From contig OZ243944.1 in assembly GCA_965214295.1 (NCBI GenBank), positions 3,534,001 through 3,598,000 on the forward strand: a stretch of 64,000 nucleotides of DNA, written 5' to 3'. Shown here one piece after another: positions 18,925-26,566 of the stretch. How positions within the stretch are numbered: position 1 is the stretch's first letter; each line of letters opens with the position of its first letter. The stretch comes from JAJDUF01 sp965214295. GTDB taxonomy: Bacteria > Chloroflexota > UBA11872 > UBA12225 > JAJDUF01. The notes below the pieces were generated by a model. The model was not told the origin of the DNA, ran no database searches, and saw nothing but the letters and a program-made list of their open reading frames with translations. The translations under genes and the position numbers were made by a program.

Positions 18925-19185
18925 ATGGCGATGGATGCCCCAGGCGCCCACATTCGGATCGAATACTGCGTGCCTTGAAACTATCTTCCGCGCGCCGCGT
19001 GGACGGCGCAAGAGCTGCTCGGCACGTTCTCGCAGCAGGTCGCCAGCCTGGCACTGGTACCCGGCGGCGGCGGTGCCTTCGAGGTCTCGGTGGACGGCAA
19101 CCTGGTCTACTCGAAGCATCGGGCCAGACGCTTTCCTGAGCTTAGTGAGGTGATGGAAGCGGTCAAGCCGCTGCTGCCCGACTAA
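18925..19185 (+). CDS. SelW/Rdx-family selenoprotein with in-frame UGA (Sec18)
   Basis: 86 residues if UGA at 18976-18978 is read as selenocysteine. The N-terminus gives IRIEYCVPU with redox motif C15-x-x-U18. After UGA the frame continues with NYLPRAAWTAQELL, LVPGGGGAFEVSVDG and LVYSKHRARRFPE, the full signature of the Rdx (SelT/SelW/SelH) thioredoxin-like family, and ends in TAA 19183-19185. GAGGAGG (18911-18917) is well placed before ATG. A hairpin 13 nt after UGA fits a bacterial SECIS, and selB is at 55560. TGA serves as stop for many neighbouring genes, so this is recoding and not a changed code. Family members are small redox proteins, partner unknown. Confidence 0.9.
18985..19012 (+). 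promoter_or_regulatory. Bacterial SECIS-like hairpin
   Basis: GCGCCG (18992-18997) pairs perfectly with CGGCGC (19004-19009) around the 6-nt loop CGTGGA, which contains GU about 21 nt after UGA. CTT/AAG (18985-18987 with 19010-19012) can extend the stem across a one-sided bulge. Position and loop match what SelB recognises in known bacterial selenoprotein mRNAs. Confidence 0.75.
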
Positions 19186-19282
19186 CCCGGACTACTCACA
19201 AGGGAAAACGTCAGCGGCGAGTGTCCTGGCGGATCACCGGTAACGAGCAACACCGTGGATCGTTGGGATCGTTAAGCTACCC

Positions 19283-21853
19283 ATGCTCGGTTCCTGGCCC
19301 ACTAACCTGATGTCGGCGAGCGCAGTGATCTGTCTGGTCCTGATCGCTGTGAACGAGCGTTGGACAGGGCTGGCGCGCATTCTGGGGGGGCGCCTACACC
19401 GCCATCGGTATCCGATGCTGGCGAGTATCGCCGTCCTCGGAGCGGCGCTCATCGCTTTCCTCGGCTCGCTCGGCCCGGTCGGATTGCGTGACTTCCTGGC
19501 TCCTTTTGCCCGACTGGCGATTGGTCTGCTGAAGTGGCCCTGGCTGCCGGGCTGGGTTGCCGTCGCGGCGCTCGCTGTCCTTGTCGTGATACTGGATGCT
19601 CGTGCCGAACGGCTGCGCGGCTGGCTCCTTGTCCGCAGCATGTTGCTGCGTCCCCGGTTGATCCGCACCGGCCGCACGGCACGTGGCCCTCTTGCCTTCG
19701 CGGTCGCGATAGCAGTCATTAGCGTGGTGGGCTGGCCGCAGGTAATCCGACCATTATTCCGCGCAGAGCCGCCCAATGCCGAAGCCTACAACTATCGTGA
19801 GCCATACTACCTGGCCCTCAATGGACCTGGAAAGGAGGTTTCGCGATTGAACTTCCGCCCAGGTAAGGCGGGGCTGACCCTGGATCCACATACTCCAGGT
19901 GAGATCGTCTATCGCCTGGAGCGTTCCCCTGAATCGCTGGTGTGGGTCAAGCTCGACTTCTACAATCAACTGTGGGAGCCGCCCGGCCAGCTCAACGCCG
20001 CTATTGCGTTCCCCAACCGGGTCGAGGTCTCGACAGACGGTGGTGAGACCTACCGGACGCTGGCAGAGAATACCTCGTTTGGAGAACTGATAGCCGACCG
20101 CCCGGGCTTCGATCTCACGCCCGTGCTTGGTGCTACCACTACATATTACATCCGCCTCTCGGCTAACAACACCACCGACCAAGCGGCCGCTGTCCTCGCC
20201 TTGGTGATGGTGAACACGGTCGTAGACCCGGCGGGACTACCACCACCGGCCTTGCCCGATCTCGCCTGGCTCATCGGCGGGGCGCTACTTGCCTACCTCA
20301 TGGCTACACGGCTCCGGTGGGTCTGGTGGCAAAGCGCAGTGTTGGGCAGCGCGGTGCTGCTCTTAGGAACGCTGTTGTGGCAGATTCCCGCATTGACCGG
20401 CGGCGTGCCACAGGTTGTGTTTTGGGTGGCGCTGCTGGCAGCTACGCTGGCGAAGTGGCCGGTAGCTAATGGCCAGTGGTTAGGGATTCGGGGGACATGG
20501 GCAGTGTGGCGACGCCAGAACCGCACCACCGACTCCCATAGGATTGTGCAGTTCTGGCACGCCATCTGCGCGTGGTGGGCCGGAGACAGTTCACGGGCCA
20601 CCACGCCCAGTTCACTCTTAGGGGCGGCGTTCATCCCGGCGGCGGTAGCGATTGTGCTCGTGGGCATTGATATCCGTTGGGCAGAGATGATGGAAGTACG
20701 CTTGCTGCAGTTGCCCCCGGACGCGGCTGGCTACAAGAGTTACGCTGACCTGCTGCCTGCCGATGCAGCGCGGCTCGGCCTGCCGCCCTGGCTGATGTTT
20801 TACATTCGGGCGTTCGGTGTGCGCGAGCCGCTGTGGATCTTTCTCGTCCGCTGGACCTTCGATCTGCTGGGCAGCTCCGTCTTTCACCTGCGGCTCCTGT
20901 CTGTAGTCCTCTCGGTCGGGGTAGTTGCGGCAACGATTGCCTTTGCCAGAGCGCGGCTCGGGCCGCTGACCGGTTTGCTGGCCGGTCTGTTGCTGGCAAT
21001 CAACCCCGTGCATATCACCAACTCCGTGCTCGGGCTGCGCGAAGAACTAGGTACCCTGCTTTTCCTCGCCGTGATTGCCCTGCTTTGCCATCGCGCACCT
21101 GGCGCACAATGGTCCTGGCCCCTGCTGGCCGGCGTTGCTGCCGCGGCAATGGTGCTCACCCGCTCGGAGGTGCAGTTCCACCTGCTGGTGCTGCTGGCGG
21201 TCGGTGGCCGGTGGGTGGCGCAATGGTCTTGGCGTGGGATCCTCGTGTCGTGGATCGTCATGATTGTCCTGATCGTGCCCATGTACGGTGGCTTCTATTA
21301 CCGCACCGGCGATCCCTTCTTCCCGGCAAACTACGGTGCCACGGTCAACCGCAACCTGGAATTCCAGGAGCGCATTGGCAAGGACCCAGGGTTCCCGACC
21401 AGAGAGGAGTACGAACGCGGGGGCTGGGCGGCAGGCCCCAAGATTACCCCGATGGAGTATTTCTTCGGCTATCATACCGTGTCGGAATTGGCGATCATCT
21501 CTTTACGAGGGTATGGATACATCTTTACACAGGTGCTCCTGGCGCACGACCAACGTCTCCTGTGGCTGTTTGTGCTTGGCATAGTACTGCTCCTGGCGAA
21601 GCGGCGATGGATCATCCCGCTCGTCATTCTCTGGGCCTTGGCGCCACCCTATTCGTTTCTTGCCGGCACCGGAGCAGCATATATCTTCCCCGGCCGCTAT
21701 GCTCACCATGCCCTACCCTATGTGAACGCGGCTATCGCCTGGAGCCTCGTTGCGCCCGGCAGTTGGCTAGCGCGGAGGGCCTGGCAACGCCTGCGTCCGG
21801 AGTTGGCCTTATCGAGCACCCCTGATGTGCAGAAGGTCGTAGGTGACGGTTGA
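19283..21853 (+). CDS. Large polytopic membrane glycosyltransferase-like protein (GT39/ArnT-like)
   Basis: 856 aa with roughly 16 hydrophobic segments. The first third has an extracytoplasmic beta-rich insert (about 160-300: YRLERSPESLVWVKLDFYNQ). The C-terminal half (about 440-830) resembles lipid-linked-sugar glycosyltransferases, with LLAGLLLAINPVHITNSVLG and a long run of helices. It probably transfers a sugar from a polyprenyl-phosphate donor outside the membrane; donor and acceptor unknown. A palindromic element is inserted in frame at codons ~412-425 and a second hairpin at ~430-441, both in a hydrophilic linker. It heads the surface-glycan region. Confidence 0.7.
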   Translation: MLGSWPTNLMSASAVICLVLIAVNERWTGLARILGGRLHRHRYPMLASIAVLGAALIAFLGSLGPVGLRDFLAPFARLAIGLLKWPWLPGWVAVAALAVLVVILDARAERLRGWLLVRSMLLRPRLIRTGRTARGPLAFAVAIAVISVVGWPQVIRPLFRAEPPNAEAYNYREPYYLALNGPGKEVSRLNFRPGKAGLTLDPHTPGEIVYRLERSPESLVWVKLDFYNQLWEPPGQLNAAIAFPNRVEVSTDGGETYRTLAENTSFGELIADRPGFDLTPVLGATTTYYIRLSANNTTDQAAAVLALVMVNTVVDPAGLPPPALPDLAWLIGGALLAYLMATRLRWVWWQSAVLGSAVLLLGTLLWQIPALTGGVPQVVFWVALLAATLAKWPVANGQWLGIRGTWAVWRRQNRTTDSHRIVQFWHAICAWWAGDSSRATTPSSLLGAAFIPAAVAIVLVGIDIRWAEMMEVRLLQLPPDAAGYKSYADLLPADAARLGLPPWLMFYIRAFGVREPLWIFLVRWTFDLLGSSVFHLRLLSVVLSVGVVAATIAFARARLGPLTGLLAGLLLAINPVHITNSVLGLREELGTLLFLAVIALLCHRAPGAQWSWPLLAGVAAAAMVLTRSEVQFHLLVLLAVGGRWVAQWSWRGILVSWIVMIVLIVPMYGGFYYRTGDPFFPANYGATVNRNLEFQERIGKDPGFPTREEYERGGWAAGPKITPMEYFFGYHTVSELAIISLRGYGYIFTQVLLAHDQRLLWLFVLGIVLLLAKRRWIIPLVILWALAPPYSFLAGTGAAYIFPGRYAHHALPYVNAAIAWSLVAPGSWLARRAWQRLRPELALSSTPDVQKVVGDG
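20515..20557 (-). repeat. Palindromic element, subtype C, in frame inside a glycosyltransferase gene
   Basis: Arms 20515-20526 (CCAGAACCGCAC) and 20546-20557 (GTGCAGTTCTGG) pair with one G-T mismatch. The loop, read on the minus strand, is AATCCTATGGGAGTCGGTG, matching the copy at 25588 (ATCCTATGGG-ATCGGTG) and its flank. It is translated as NRTTDSHRIVQF. Confidence 0.75.
20571..20605. repeat. Second hairpin inside the same gene
   Basis: CGTGGTGGGCC (20571-20581) and GGGCCACCACG (20595-20605) pair over 11 positions with one mismatch, 13-nt loop. It lies 14 nt after the previous element, still in frame. Confidence 0.6.
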
Positions 21854-21873
21854 GGATACAGTGCAGGCTTCGT

Positions 21874-21920
21874 CGGCCAAAGCCGCACGGATGGTGCCAG
21901 GTGTGGTGCGGCTTTGGCCG
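21874..21920 (+). repeat. Palindromic element, subtype A (perfect 15-bp arms)
   Basis: Arms 21874-21888 and 21906-21920 (CGGCCAAAGCCGCAC and its exact complement) enclose the 17-nt loop GGATGGTGCCAGGTGTG. This loop is identical to that of the copy in glmS at 62574-62590, although the outer arm sequences differ. It lies between two membrane-protein genes and stops 47 nt before the start at 21968. Confidence 0.9.
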
Positions 21921-21967
21921 TGCAGCGGTTTCACCTGGCTCGGCGTGGCCGACTACAGCACTTGACG

Positions 21968-23251
21968 ATGTTCGTTGGCACCGCCTCGAATGTCATCGGA
22001 TTGGGTAAGCGAGTGCGCCACTGGCTCCCGGTGCTTCTCTTCGCTGTGCTGGTTGGTGCCCAGGCCATCGCCCGTACCGGTAGTTTCGGCGGCTTCGTCG
22101 AAAGCACTAAGCCGGCCCGCTGGACCGCACAGACCTTTACCACGGCCGATGGTTACGTCATCTTCTGGGATGGCATCCCGGTCAACGGTGATGCCGGGGG
22201 ATTCCTGGCGCTGACCCGGTTCATGCAGGGTCAGGAGGGTCCCAGAGGTACCGGCATCTACGATCGCCGCGCTGGCTACTCGTACCTAGGCGCGCTGGCC
22301 TCCCTGCTCATGGGGCACTATCGCTCGTTTGTTGCGCTCAATGCCCTCGCGTGGCTGGGGGCGGCACTGGCCATGTACTGGCTCGGTGGGCGGCTGCTGG
22401 GCAGTCGGCTGGCCGCCTGGATGGCGGGTACGTTGACGGCGACGGGGCTGGGCTTCAGCTTCATGGTCGGCACCCCGGTCTCAACGCTCTGGGGCTTTGC
22501 GAGCGTGGCGGTGATTCTCGCCTTTGTGGAGTGGGCCGGCTTGCTGCGACCGCCGTTCCGGTGGCGGGATTGGCTGCATACCGGCTGGCTCATCGCGGCC
22601 GTCTCGTTGTTCTACCCGGCCCATCTCGCGTTGCTCGTTTTCATCTGGCTATATGGATTGCGACGCGCGCCGTTCACACGCTTGCTGGGCCTTTCCGCTC
22701 TCGTGCTGGGCTTGGCCCAAGTCTGGCCGCTCATTGGCACGACGGTCGTAGGGCTGGAGTTCGACACGATGAACAGTGGCCAACTTGCGGAGGCCCTGAA
22801 CTCGTGGTGGTCGGCGCTCTTACGCGGCCCGAGTGTTTTTCTCAATACAATACGATTAGTTGCGAGCGCGGGCAATACCTACGGCGCGTTCCCCGGCGTC
22901 ATGCTCCTAGCTGCGGTGTATGGCTATATCGTTAGCAGACAGCCTATCCGCCATTGGTCGCTGGCGCTCGGTCTTGCTACGCTTGTCTCGGCGCTACTCT
23001 TCACCATCCGCTTCCCCATCCCTCGCGCAGCGTTCTTTGCATATCCAGTGATCTACCTGCTGGCCGCAGCGGGTCTGACCCACGTAGTACAGATAACCGC
23101 GGGTTGGCGCGCACGACGCATGCTGTCAACAGTTGTCGTCATGCTCGGTCTACTACTGCTGGTTGCGCCGAGCGTGGTTGCACTTGTAGGGCATAGCGAT
23201 TTCGACGTGAGCTTCCATTTCTGGACAGCGTACTGGGACAGGGTGGGATAG
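21968..23251 (+). CDS. Polytopic membrane protein, probable lipid-linked-sugar glycosyltransferase
   Basis: 427 aa from ATG 21968; the open frame extends back through the palindrome to 21914, but that start would lie inside the repeat. About ten hydrophobic segments alternate with short loops. After the first segment there is an extracytoplasmic loop with acidic and aromatic residues (TTADGYVIFWDGIPVNGDAG), the usual place of the catalytic Asp in GT-C enzymes. Family not firmly recognised. It lies between a GT39-like gene and a membrane-anchored beta protein, so it fits the surface-glycan region. Confidence 0.6.
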   Translation: MFVGTASNVIGLGKRVRHWLPVLLFAVLVGAQAIARTGSFGGFVESTKPARWTAQTFTTADGYVIFWDGIPVNGDAGGFLALTRFMQGQEGPRGTGIYDRRAGYSYLGALASLLMGHYRSFVALNALAWLGAALAMYWLGGRLLGSRLAAWMAGTLTATGLGFSFMVGTPVSTLWGFASVAVILAFVEWAGLLRPPFRWRDWLHTGWLIAAVSLFYPAHLALLVFIWLYGLRRAPFTRLLGLSALVLGLAQVWPLIGTTVVGLEFDTMNSGQLAEALNSWWSALLRGPSVFLNTIRLVASAGNTYGAFPGVMLLAAVYGYIVSRQPIRHWSLALGLATLVSALLFTIRFPIPRAAFFAYPVIYLLAAAGLTHVVQITAGWRARRMLSTVVVMLGLLLLVAPSVVALVGHSDFDVSFHFWTAYWDRVG

Positions 23252-23308
23252 GGTAGCTGCGGATAACGGGTAACAGTCGATGACGAACAGAGTTGCGGGC
23301 TGGCCGGC

Positions 23309-23359
23309 GCCGGCCAAAGTCGCACGGATAGGACCAGGTGTGGTGCGGCTTTGGCCGGC
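23309..23359 (+). repeat. Palindromic element, subtype A, at the 5' edge of a gene
   Basis: Arms 23309-23325 and 23343-23359 pair over 17 positions with one mismatch (GCCGGCCAAAGTCGCAC). The 17-nt loop is GGATAGGACCAGGTGTG. The arm core GGCCAAAG is shared with the copy 1.4 kb upstream. It ends 7 nt before the preferred start at 23367; if ATG 23280 is used, the element is inside the N-terminus. Confidence 0.85.
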
Positions 23360-23366
23360 GGTACTG

Positions 23367-24095
23367 ATGCGTAGTGTTGGGCCGTCCCTGGTGGCAGCCG
23401 CGGTGCTCGCGGTCGCCAGACCGCCTTGGTCCCAGTGGGCCGCCCATGCCTTCTTCTTGGTGCTGCTCGTTCCGGTAGCTATCCTGACCGTAGACCGCGT
23501 GTTTGGTGGGAGGGCAGCGCTCATTCTGGGTATAGCGATTGTGTTCCTGACCGGTTGGCTTGCCGTAGGTCCTGTCCCTACGACACACGTAAGCCCGCTC
23601 GGCAGATCGGCAGCGTGGATGTCCGACTCGGCGCTCGTGCAGCATCGCTGGCGCTTACCACTCCGGTCATCGGCTTGGCAGGCAGCATGGGAGCGGACCG
23701 AGCTTGCGATTGTCCGCGTGCGTCTAGATGCTCCAGACCCGGCACGGCCGGCCGGTGTGACGGTTGTGCTCAACGGCGTGCAGTTGCCGGCGTTGGACCG
23801 GGAGGAGAGGGAAGGTACGTGGTTTCGCACGCCGGTAACGCGCAGACAACTCGAAACCTCGCCGGTAACAACCGTTGAGTTCCAACGTGAGCCGGGGAAT
23901 CTCACTGCGGGCAAAGTGGTCTGGGGCTATAGCTACCGGCCAACGGCTGGGGCCAACGCGAGCCGCTATTTTGATGGCCGGCGTTGGCACGGGATGGACC
24001 TAGCGCCGGCTGCGGCCGGTGTACAGTCCGGAAGATACATAGTAGAACTGTGGCTGTTTGACCGGTACGAGAGGGTCGTCATGACCTGGTACTGA
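23367..24095 (+). CDS. Membrane-anchored protein of unknown function in the glycan region
   Basis: 242 aa from ATG 23367; ATG 23280 is possible but would encode the palindrome. Three hydrophobic segments in the first ~75 residues (LVAAAVLAVA, AAHAFFLVLLVPVAILTV, ALILGIAIVFLTGWLAV) are followed by a ~165-residue beta-rich soluble domain (VTVVLNGVQLPALDREEREG, RYFDGRRWHGMDL). This domain layout is like that of accessory proteins next to membrane glycosyltransferases; no catalytic motif seen. Confidence 0.6.
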   Translation: MRSVGPSLVAAAVLAVARPPWSQWAAHAFFLVLLVPVAILTVDRVFGGRAALILGIAIVFLTGWLAVGPVPTTHVSPLGRSAAWMSDSALVQHRWRLPLRSSAWQAAWERTELAIVRVRLDAPDPARPAGVTVVLNGVQLPALDREEREGTWFRTPVTRRQLETSPVTTVEFQREPGNLTAGKVVWGYSYRPTAGANASRYFDGRRWHGMDLAPAAAGVQSGRYIVELWLFDRYERVVMTWY

Positions 24096-24321
24096 CAGTG
24101 CCCTTGCTCTGCTAGGTCCACATCCCTATTCGCTCTTGTAAGCCCCGTCCCTTGGGCTTCATCTTGGTCCGAGTTCGCTTCGCGCGGGGGTCAGTGGGCA
24201 CAATCCACCGGTAGGTGGTGGCACGGCAAAATGCCGCTGGTCTCGGTCGAGCGGAGAGATTAGCCGGAGGGCGGCTGCCTTGTTCGTTCAGAGCGCCAAA
24301 ATAGGGACAGAGCTGGTCGAT
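24096..24321. other. Intergenic gap with a degenerate palindromic element
   Basis: No gene seen in 226 nt. At 24197-24224 the sequence GGCACAATCC...GGTGGTGGCAC resembles the subtype C element (GCACAATCC...GGTGGTGC) of 20515 and 30038, with a small internal hairpin CCACC-GGTA-GGTGG. Confidence 0.4.
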
Positions 24322-24591
24322 ATGTTGAAGTCCGTCGTGCGCCGATTTGATCCTGTTGGTTTCGGCCTAGCCGCCGCTATACTCTTGGCTGCCTGGGCGG
24401 AGCCATATGCTGCACCCGGCACGGCGAGTGTGGAGACCCGACTGGATGTCATCATCGGGTTGGGTCTGCCCCTGATCCTCATCCTGGTGGTGGTTGATAG
24501 TCTGTGGCATAGGTGGTGGGATTCTGCACGTCCTCCCAGGGGACATGGCACCACTGCTGCAGAGTCGCTAACGGATGACCGCAATGAGTAA
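24322..24591 (+). CDS. Small two-TM membrane protein
   Basis: 89 aa from ATG 24322 (a TTG at 24280 would give 103). Two hydrophobic segments (about 14-28 and 44-61, VIIGLGLPLILILVVVDSLW) and a hydrophilic tail. The stop is 3 nt before the GT2 start, so it is probably cotranscribed with it. Proteins of this kind often pair with polyprenyl-phosphate sugar transferases, but I see no specific family signature. Confidence 0.5.
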   Translation: MLKSVVRRFDPVGFGLAAAILLAAWAEPYAAPGTASVETRLDVIIGLGLPLILILVVVDSLWHRWWDSARPPRGHGTTAAESLTDDRNE

Positions 24592-24594
24592 CAA

Positions 24595-25551
24595 ATGAGT
24601 GATAGTGTAGAGCGACCCATGGCCGAGAGGTCGCTCTCGGTAGTAGTGCCGGCGTTCAACGAAGAGGCCGGCATTGGTCCGGTGCTCGACCGGCTCGTGA
24701 CTGTGCTTGAGCAGCTCGGCGTTACGTACGAAATCATCGTCGTGGACGACGGCTCCGATGATGGAACGGGGGCGGGCGCACGGCAAAGGGGTGGAGTGCG
24801 CGTCATCCGGCACCCGCAGAACGCGGGCTACGGTGCATCCGTCTATGACGGCGTGCTCGCGGCTCGCTATGAGCGCATCGTCATTACCGATGCCGATGGC
24901 ACCTACCCGATTGAAGCGCTGCCTGAACTGCTGCAATGGGCCGGAGACTACGATATGGTCGTGGGTGCGCGTACCGGGCGCGCCTACCGGGGATCGCTCT
25001 TCAAGTTTCCGGCCCGCCTGGCCTTTGGTGCCCTTTGCTCATTCGTGACGGGTACTGCGATTCCTGATGTCAACTCGGGGCTTCGGGTGATGCGACGTGA
25101 CTTGGTGTTGGCTTTCTCGGATCCGCTGAGTCGGGGCATGTCGTTTACCACTACTATGACGCTGGCACTGTTGAGCAATGGCTACTTCGTCAAGTTCGTA
25201 CCAATTGGCTATCATCAGCGGATCGGGCGCAGCAAAGTGCGCTATGTGCGCGATACGCTGCGCGCCTCCCAGATACTCGTGCAGGCAATTACGCGCTACA
25301 ATCCCATCAAGCTCTTCCTCGCCTTGGCGGCACTCAGCGCCCTCGCGGGAATCGTCGCGGTCGGGGTGGGCTGGGTGCTCGGCGCGGCGGCGCTCTGGAC
25401 AGTCGGCGCGCTTCAGCTGGCGGCCGTGCTTCCGTTGTTCGGGCTAGGACTGGTGGCGGACCTGCTCCGGCGCCAGCACGTCTCGTCTCTACCACCCACC
25501 GCGGCACAGCGAGGCTTCGTTCGCCCGGGCATGGATGATGACAACTCGTGA
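24595..25551 (+). CDS. DPM1/GtrB-like polyprenyl-phosphate glycosyltransferase (GT2)
   Basis: 318 aa. GT-A fold with donor-binding VVPAFNEEAGIG (18-28), DDGSDDGT (51-58) and the metal-binding DADGTYP (about 100), followed by the GRSK loop of polyprenyl-phosphate enzymes. Two C-terminal membrane segments (about 240-262 and 267-290). It probably charges undecaprenyl phosphate with a hexose from a nucleotide sugar, feeding the neighbouring GT-C-like enzymes. Its 3' end overlaps the next gene by 17 nt. Confidence 0.85.
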   Translation: MSDSVERPMAERSLSVVVPAFNEEAGIGPVLDRLVTVLEQLGVTYEIIVVDDGSDDGTGAGARQRGGVRVIRHPQNAGYGASVYDGVLAARYERIVITDADGTYPIEALPELLQWAGDYDMVVGARTGRAYRGSLFKFPARLAFGALCSFVTGTAIPDVNSGLRVMRRDLVLAFSDPLSRGMSFTTTMTLALLSNGYFVKFVPIGYHQRIGRSKVRYVRDTLRASQILVQAITRYNPIKLFLALAALSALAGIVAVGVGWVLGAAALWTVGALQLAAVLPLFGLGLVADLLRRQHVSSLPPTAAQRGFVRPGMDDDNS

Positions 25552-26566
25552 GCGCGGGCGTGGCCCGATGGCGTACCAAGTGGCTAGCCGGAGCCGCACG
25601 ATCCTATGGGGATCGGTGATGCGGACCTGGCGTCGTCACACTCCCCCTGCCGTCCGCTGGGCTGCGAGTGGCATTCTCCCGACTGTAATCGTCTCTAGTG
25701 CCGTCGCCACGAGCTATCATCCTGTGGCGCATGGCGGCCAGCGCGCCTTTCTCGCCAGCATCATTCTGACAGCGCTGGGCACACTGATCGCTGCTGCCGT
25801 CGTCACCTGGCTGTCCGGCTCGGTAGCCTGGACGCTTACGGCGACGGGGGTGATCCTGATTGCCGGACATGCGCTGCACATAGTGCGGCTAGCGCAGGCC
25901 CCGACCGTAGGTGTGCCTATTGCGTATGCACGCGAGGAGTTCCTGAATACCGAGATCGCCCAGCGCTGGCAGTTCACGGCGGAATGTGGCGGAGCCAAAG
26001 CTGCACCACCCCTCCCACCATCCGTGCAGCTTTGCACCGCCAACGGCGCCGACGTCAGCGTACAGGGCGGTCGGCTCGCTATCCGCACACTACCCGGGGT
26101 CATAGCCCACGTCACCATGCCGCTACCGCCGCGTCCAGCCGCGCTGTTGTTGCCGCGGCCGAGATGGTGGCACTTGATGGGCTTGAGAAGACCAGCTGTG
26201 ACCGAGGAACTCAACTGGACGGCACGCTTGCAATTGCAGAATCAGTTCTTTGTGGTCGCTATGATTGATGGCTTGCTCTTGCAGGGAACGCCCTACGGTA
26301 TACATTTGACGGTCCCCCAGGCCGACGGCTCGGTAATAGGACATGAAGTGCGCCAAGTGTCCGTTGCCGACGGTGGGGATCACACCTGGCGCGTCACTCG
26401 TTCCGGGGACTGGGTGGCGTTGGAGGTTGACAAGCGCCAAGTGTGGCGGGGTCTTGCGCTCGGACCATTGAGGGAGGTTCGCTTCGGCGAGGTGCGTACT
26501 GATGAGCTTCACGGCGGTGAGCTAAGTATCGAGCACGTGGAGTATAGACTTGTCTGGAACGGCTGA
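25535..26566 (+). CDS. Membrane-anchored LamG-like beta-sandwich protein, paralogue 1, with palindrome insertions
   Basis: 343 aa. Two membrane segments (about 44-62 and 70-100), then a beta-rich domain ending in VRFGEVRTDELHGGELSIEH. The same ending (FGxxRxDxLHGGxxxLxxV) occurs in the proteins at 28242 and 30663, so the three are paralogues. This fold often binds carbohydrate. Two palindromic elements are read in frame: codons ~19-32 (25588) and ~152-169 (25988, translated AKAAPPLPPSVQLCTA). The second falls where paralogue 2 goes straight from GSGATL to AVADGAVRV. ATG 25535 overlaps the preceding GT2 stop. Confidence 0.65.
   Translation: MMTTRERGRGPMAYQVASRSRTILWGSVMRTWRRHTPPAVRWAASGILPTVIVSSAVATSYHPVAHGGQRAFLASIILTALGTLIAAAVVTWLSGSVAWTLTATGVILIAGHALHIVRLAQAPTVGVPIAYAREEFLNTEIAQRWQFTAECGGAKAAPPLPPSVQLCTANGADVSVQGGRLAIRTLPGVIAHVTMPLPPRPAALLLPRPRWWHLMGLRRPAVTEELNWTARLQLQNQFFVVAMIDGLLLQGTPYGIHLTVPQADGSVIGHEVRQVSVADGGDHTWRVTRSGDWVALEVDKRQVWRGLALGPLREVRFGEVRTDELHGGELSIEHVEYRLVWNG
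25588..25630 (+). repeat. Palindromic element, subtype C, degenerate arms, inside a CDS
   Basis: CCGGAGCCGCA (25588-25598) and TGCGGACCTGG (25620-25630) pair imperfectly. The internal ATCCTATGGGGATCGGTG and the right flank GCGTCGTCACACTCCCC match the minus strand of the copy at 20515, including its flank. Confidence 0.65.
25988..26041 (-). repeat. Palindromic element, subtype B, inside a CDS
   Basis: Inner arms 25997-26006 (AAAGCTGCAC) and 26024-26033 pair perfectly; an outer GGCGG/CCGCC pair (25988-25992, 26037-26041) extends it. The 17-nt loop, minus strand, is GGATGGTGGGAGGGGTG, nearly the same as in the methyltransferase copy at 35968. Confidence 0.85.

Noticed and set aside
18090..18953. 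287-aa minus-strand frame as one protein
   Set aside because: Only the last ~107 codons look like protein (three TM segments); the upstream part is repeat-like and Arg/Pro-rich.
18976..18978. UGA as evidence for a different genetic code
   Set aside because: Many genes in the window end with TGA at the expected C-terminus (e.g. 1970, 8968 neighbours, 40906), so UGA is a normal stop and only the two redox genes recode it.
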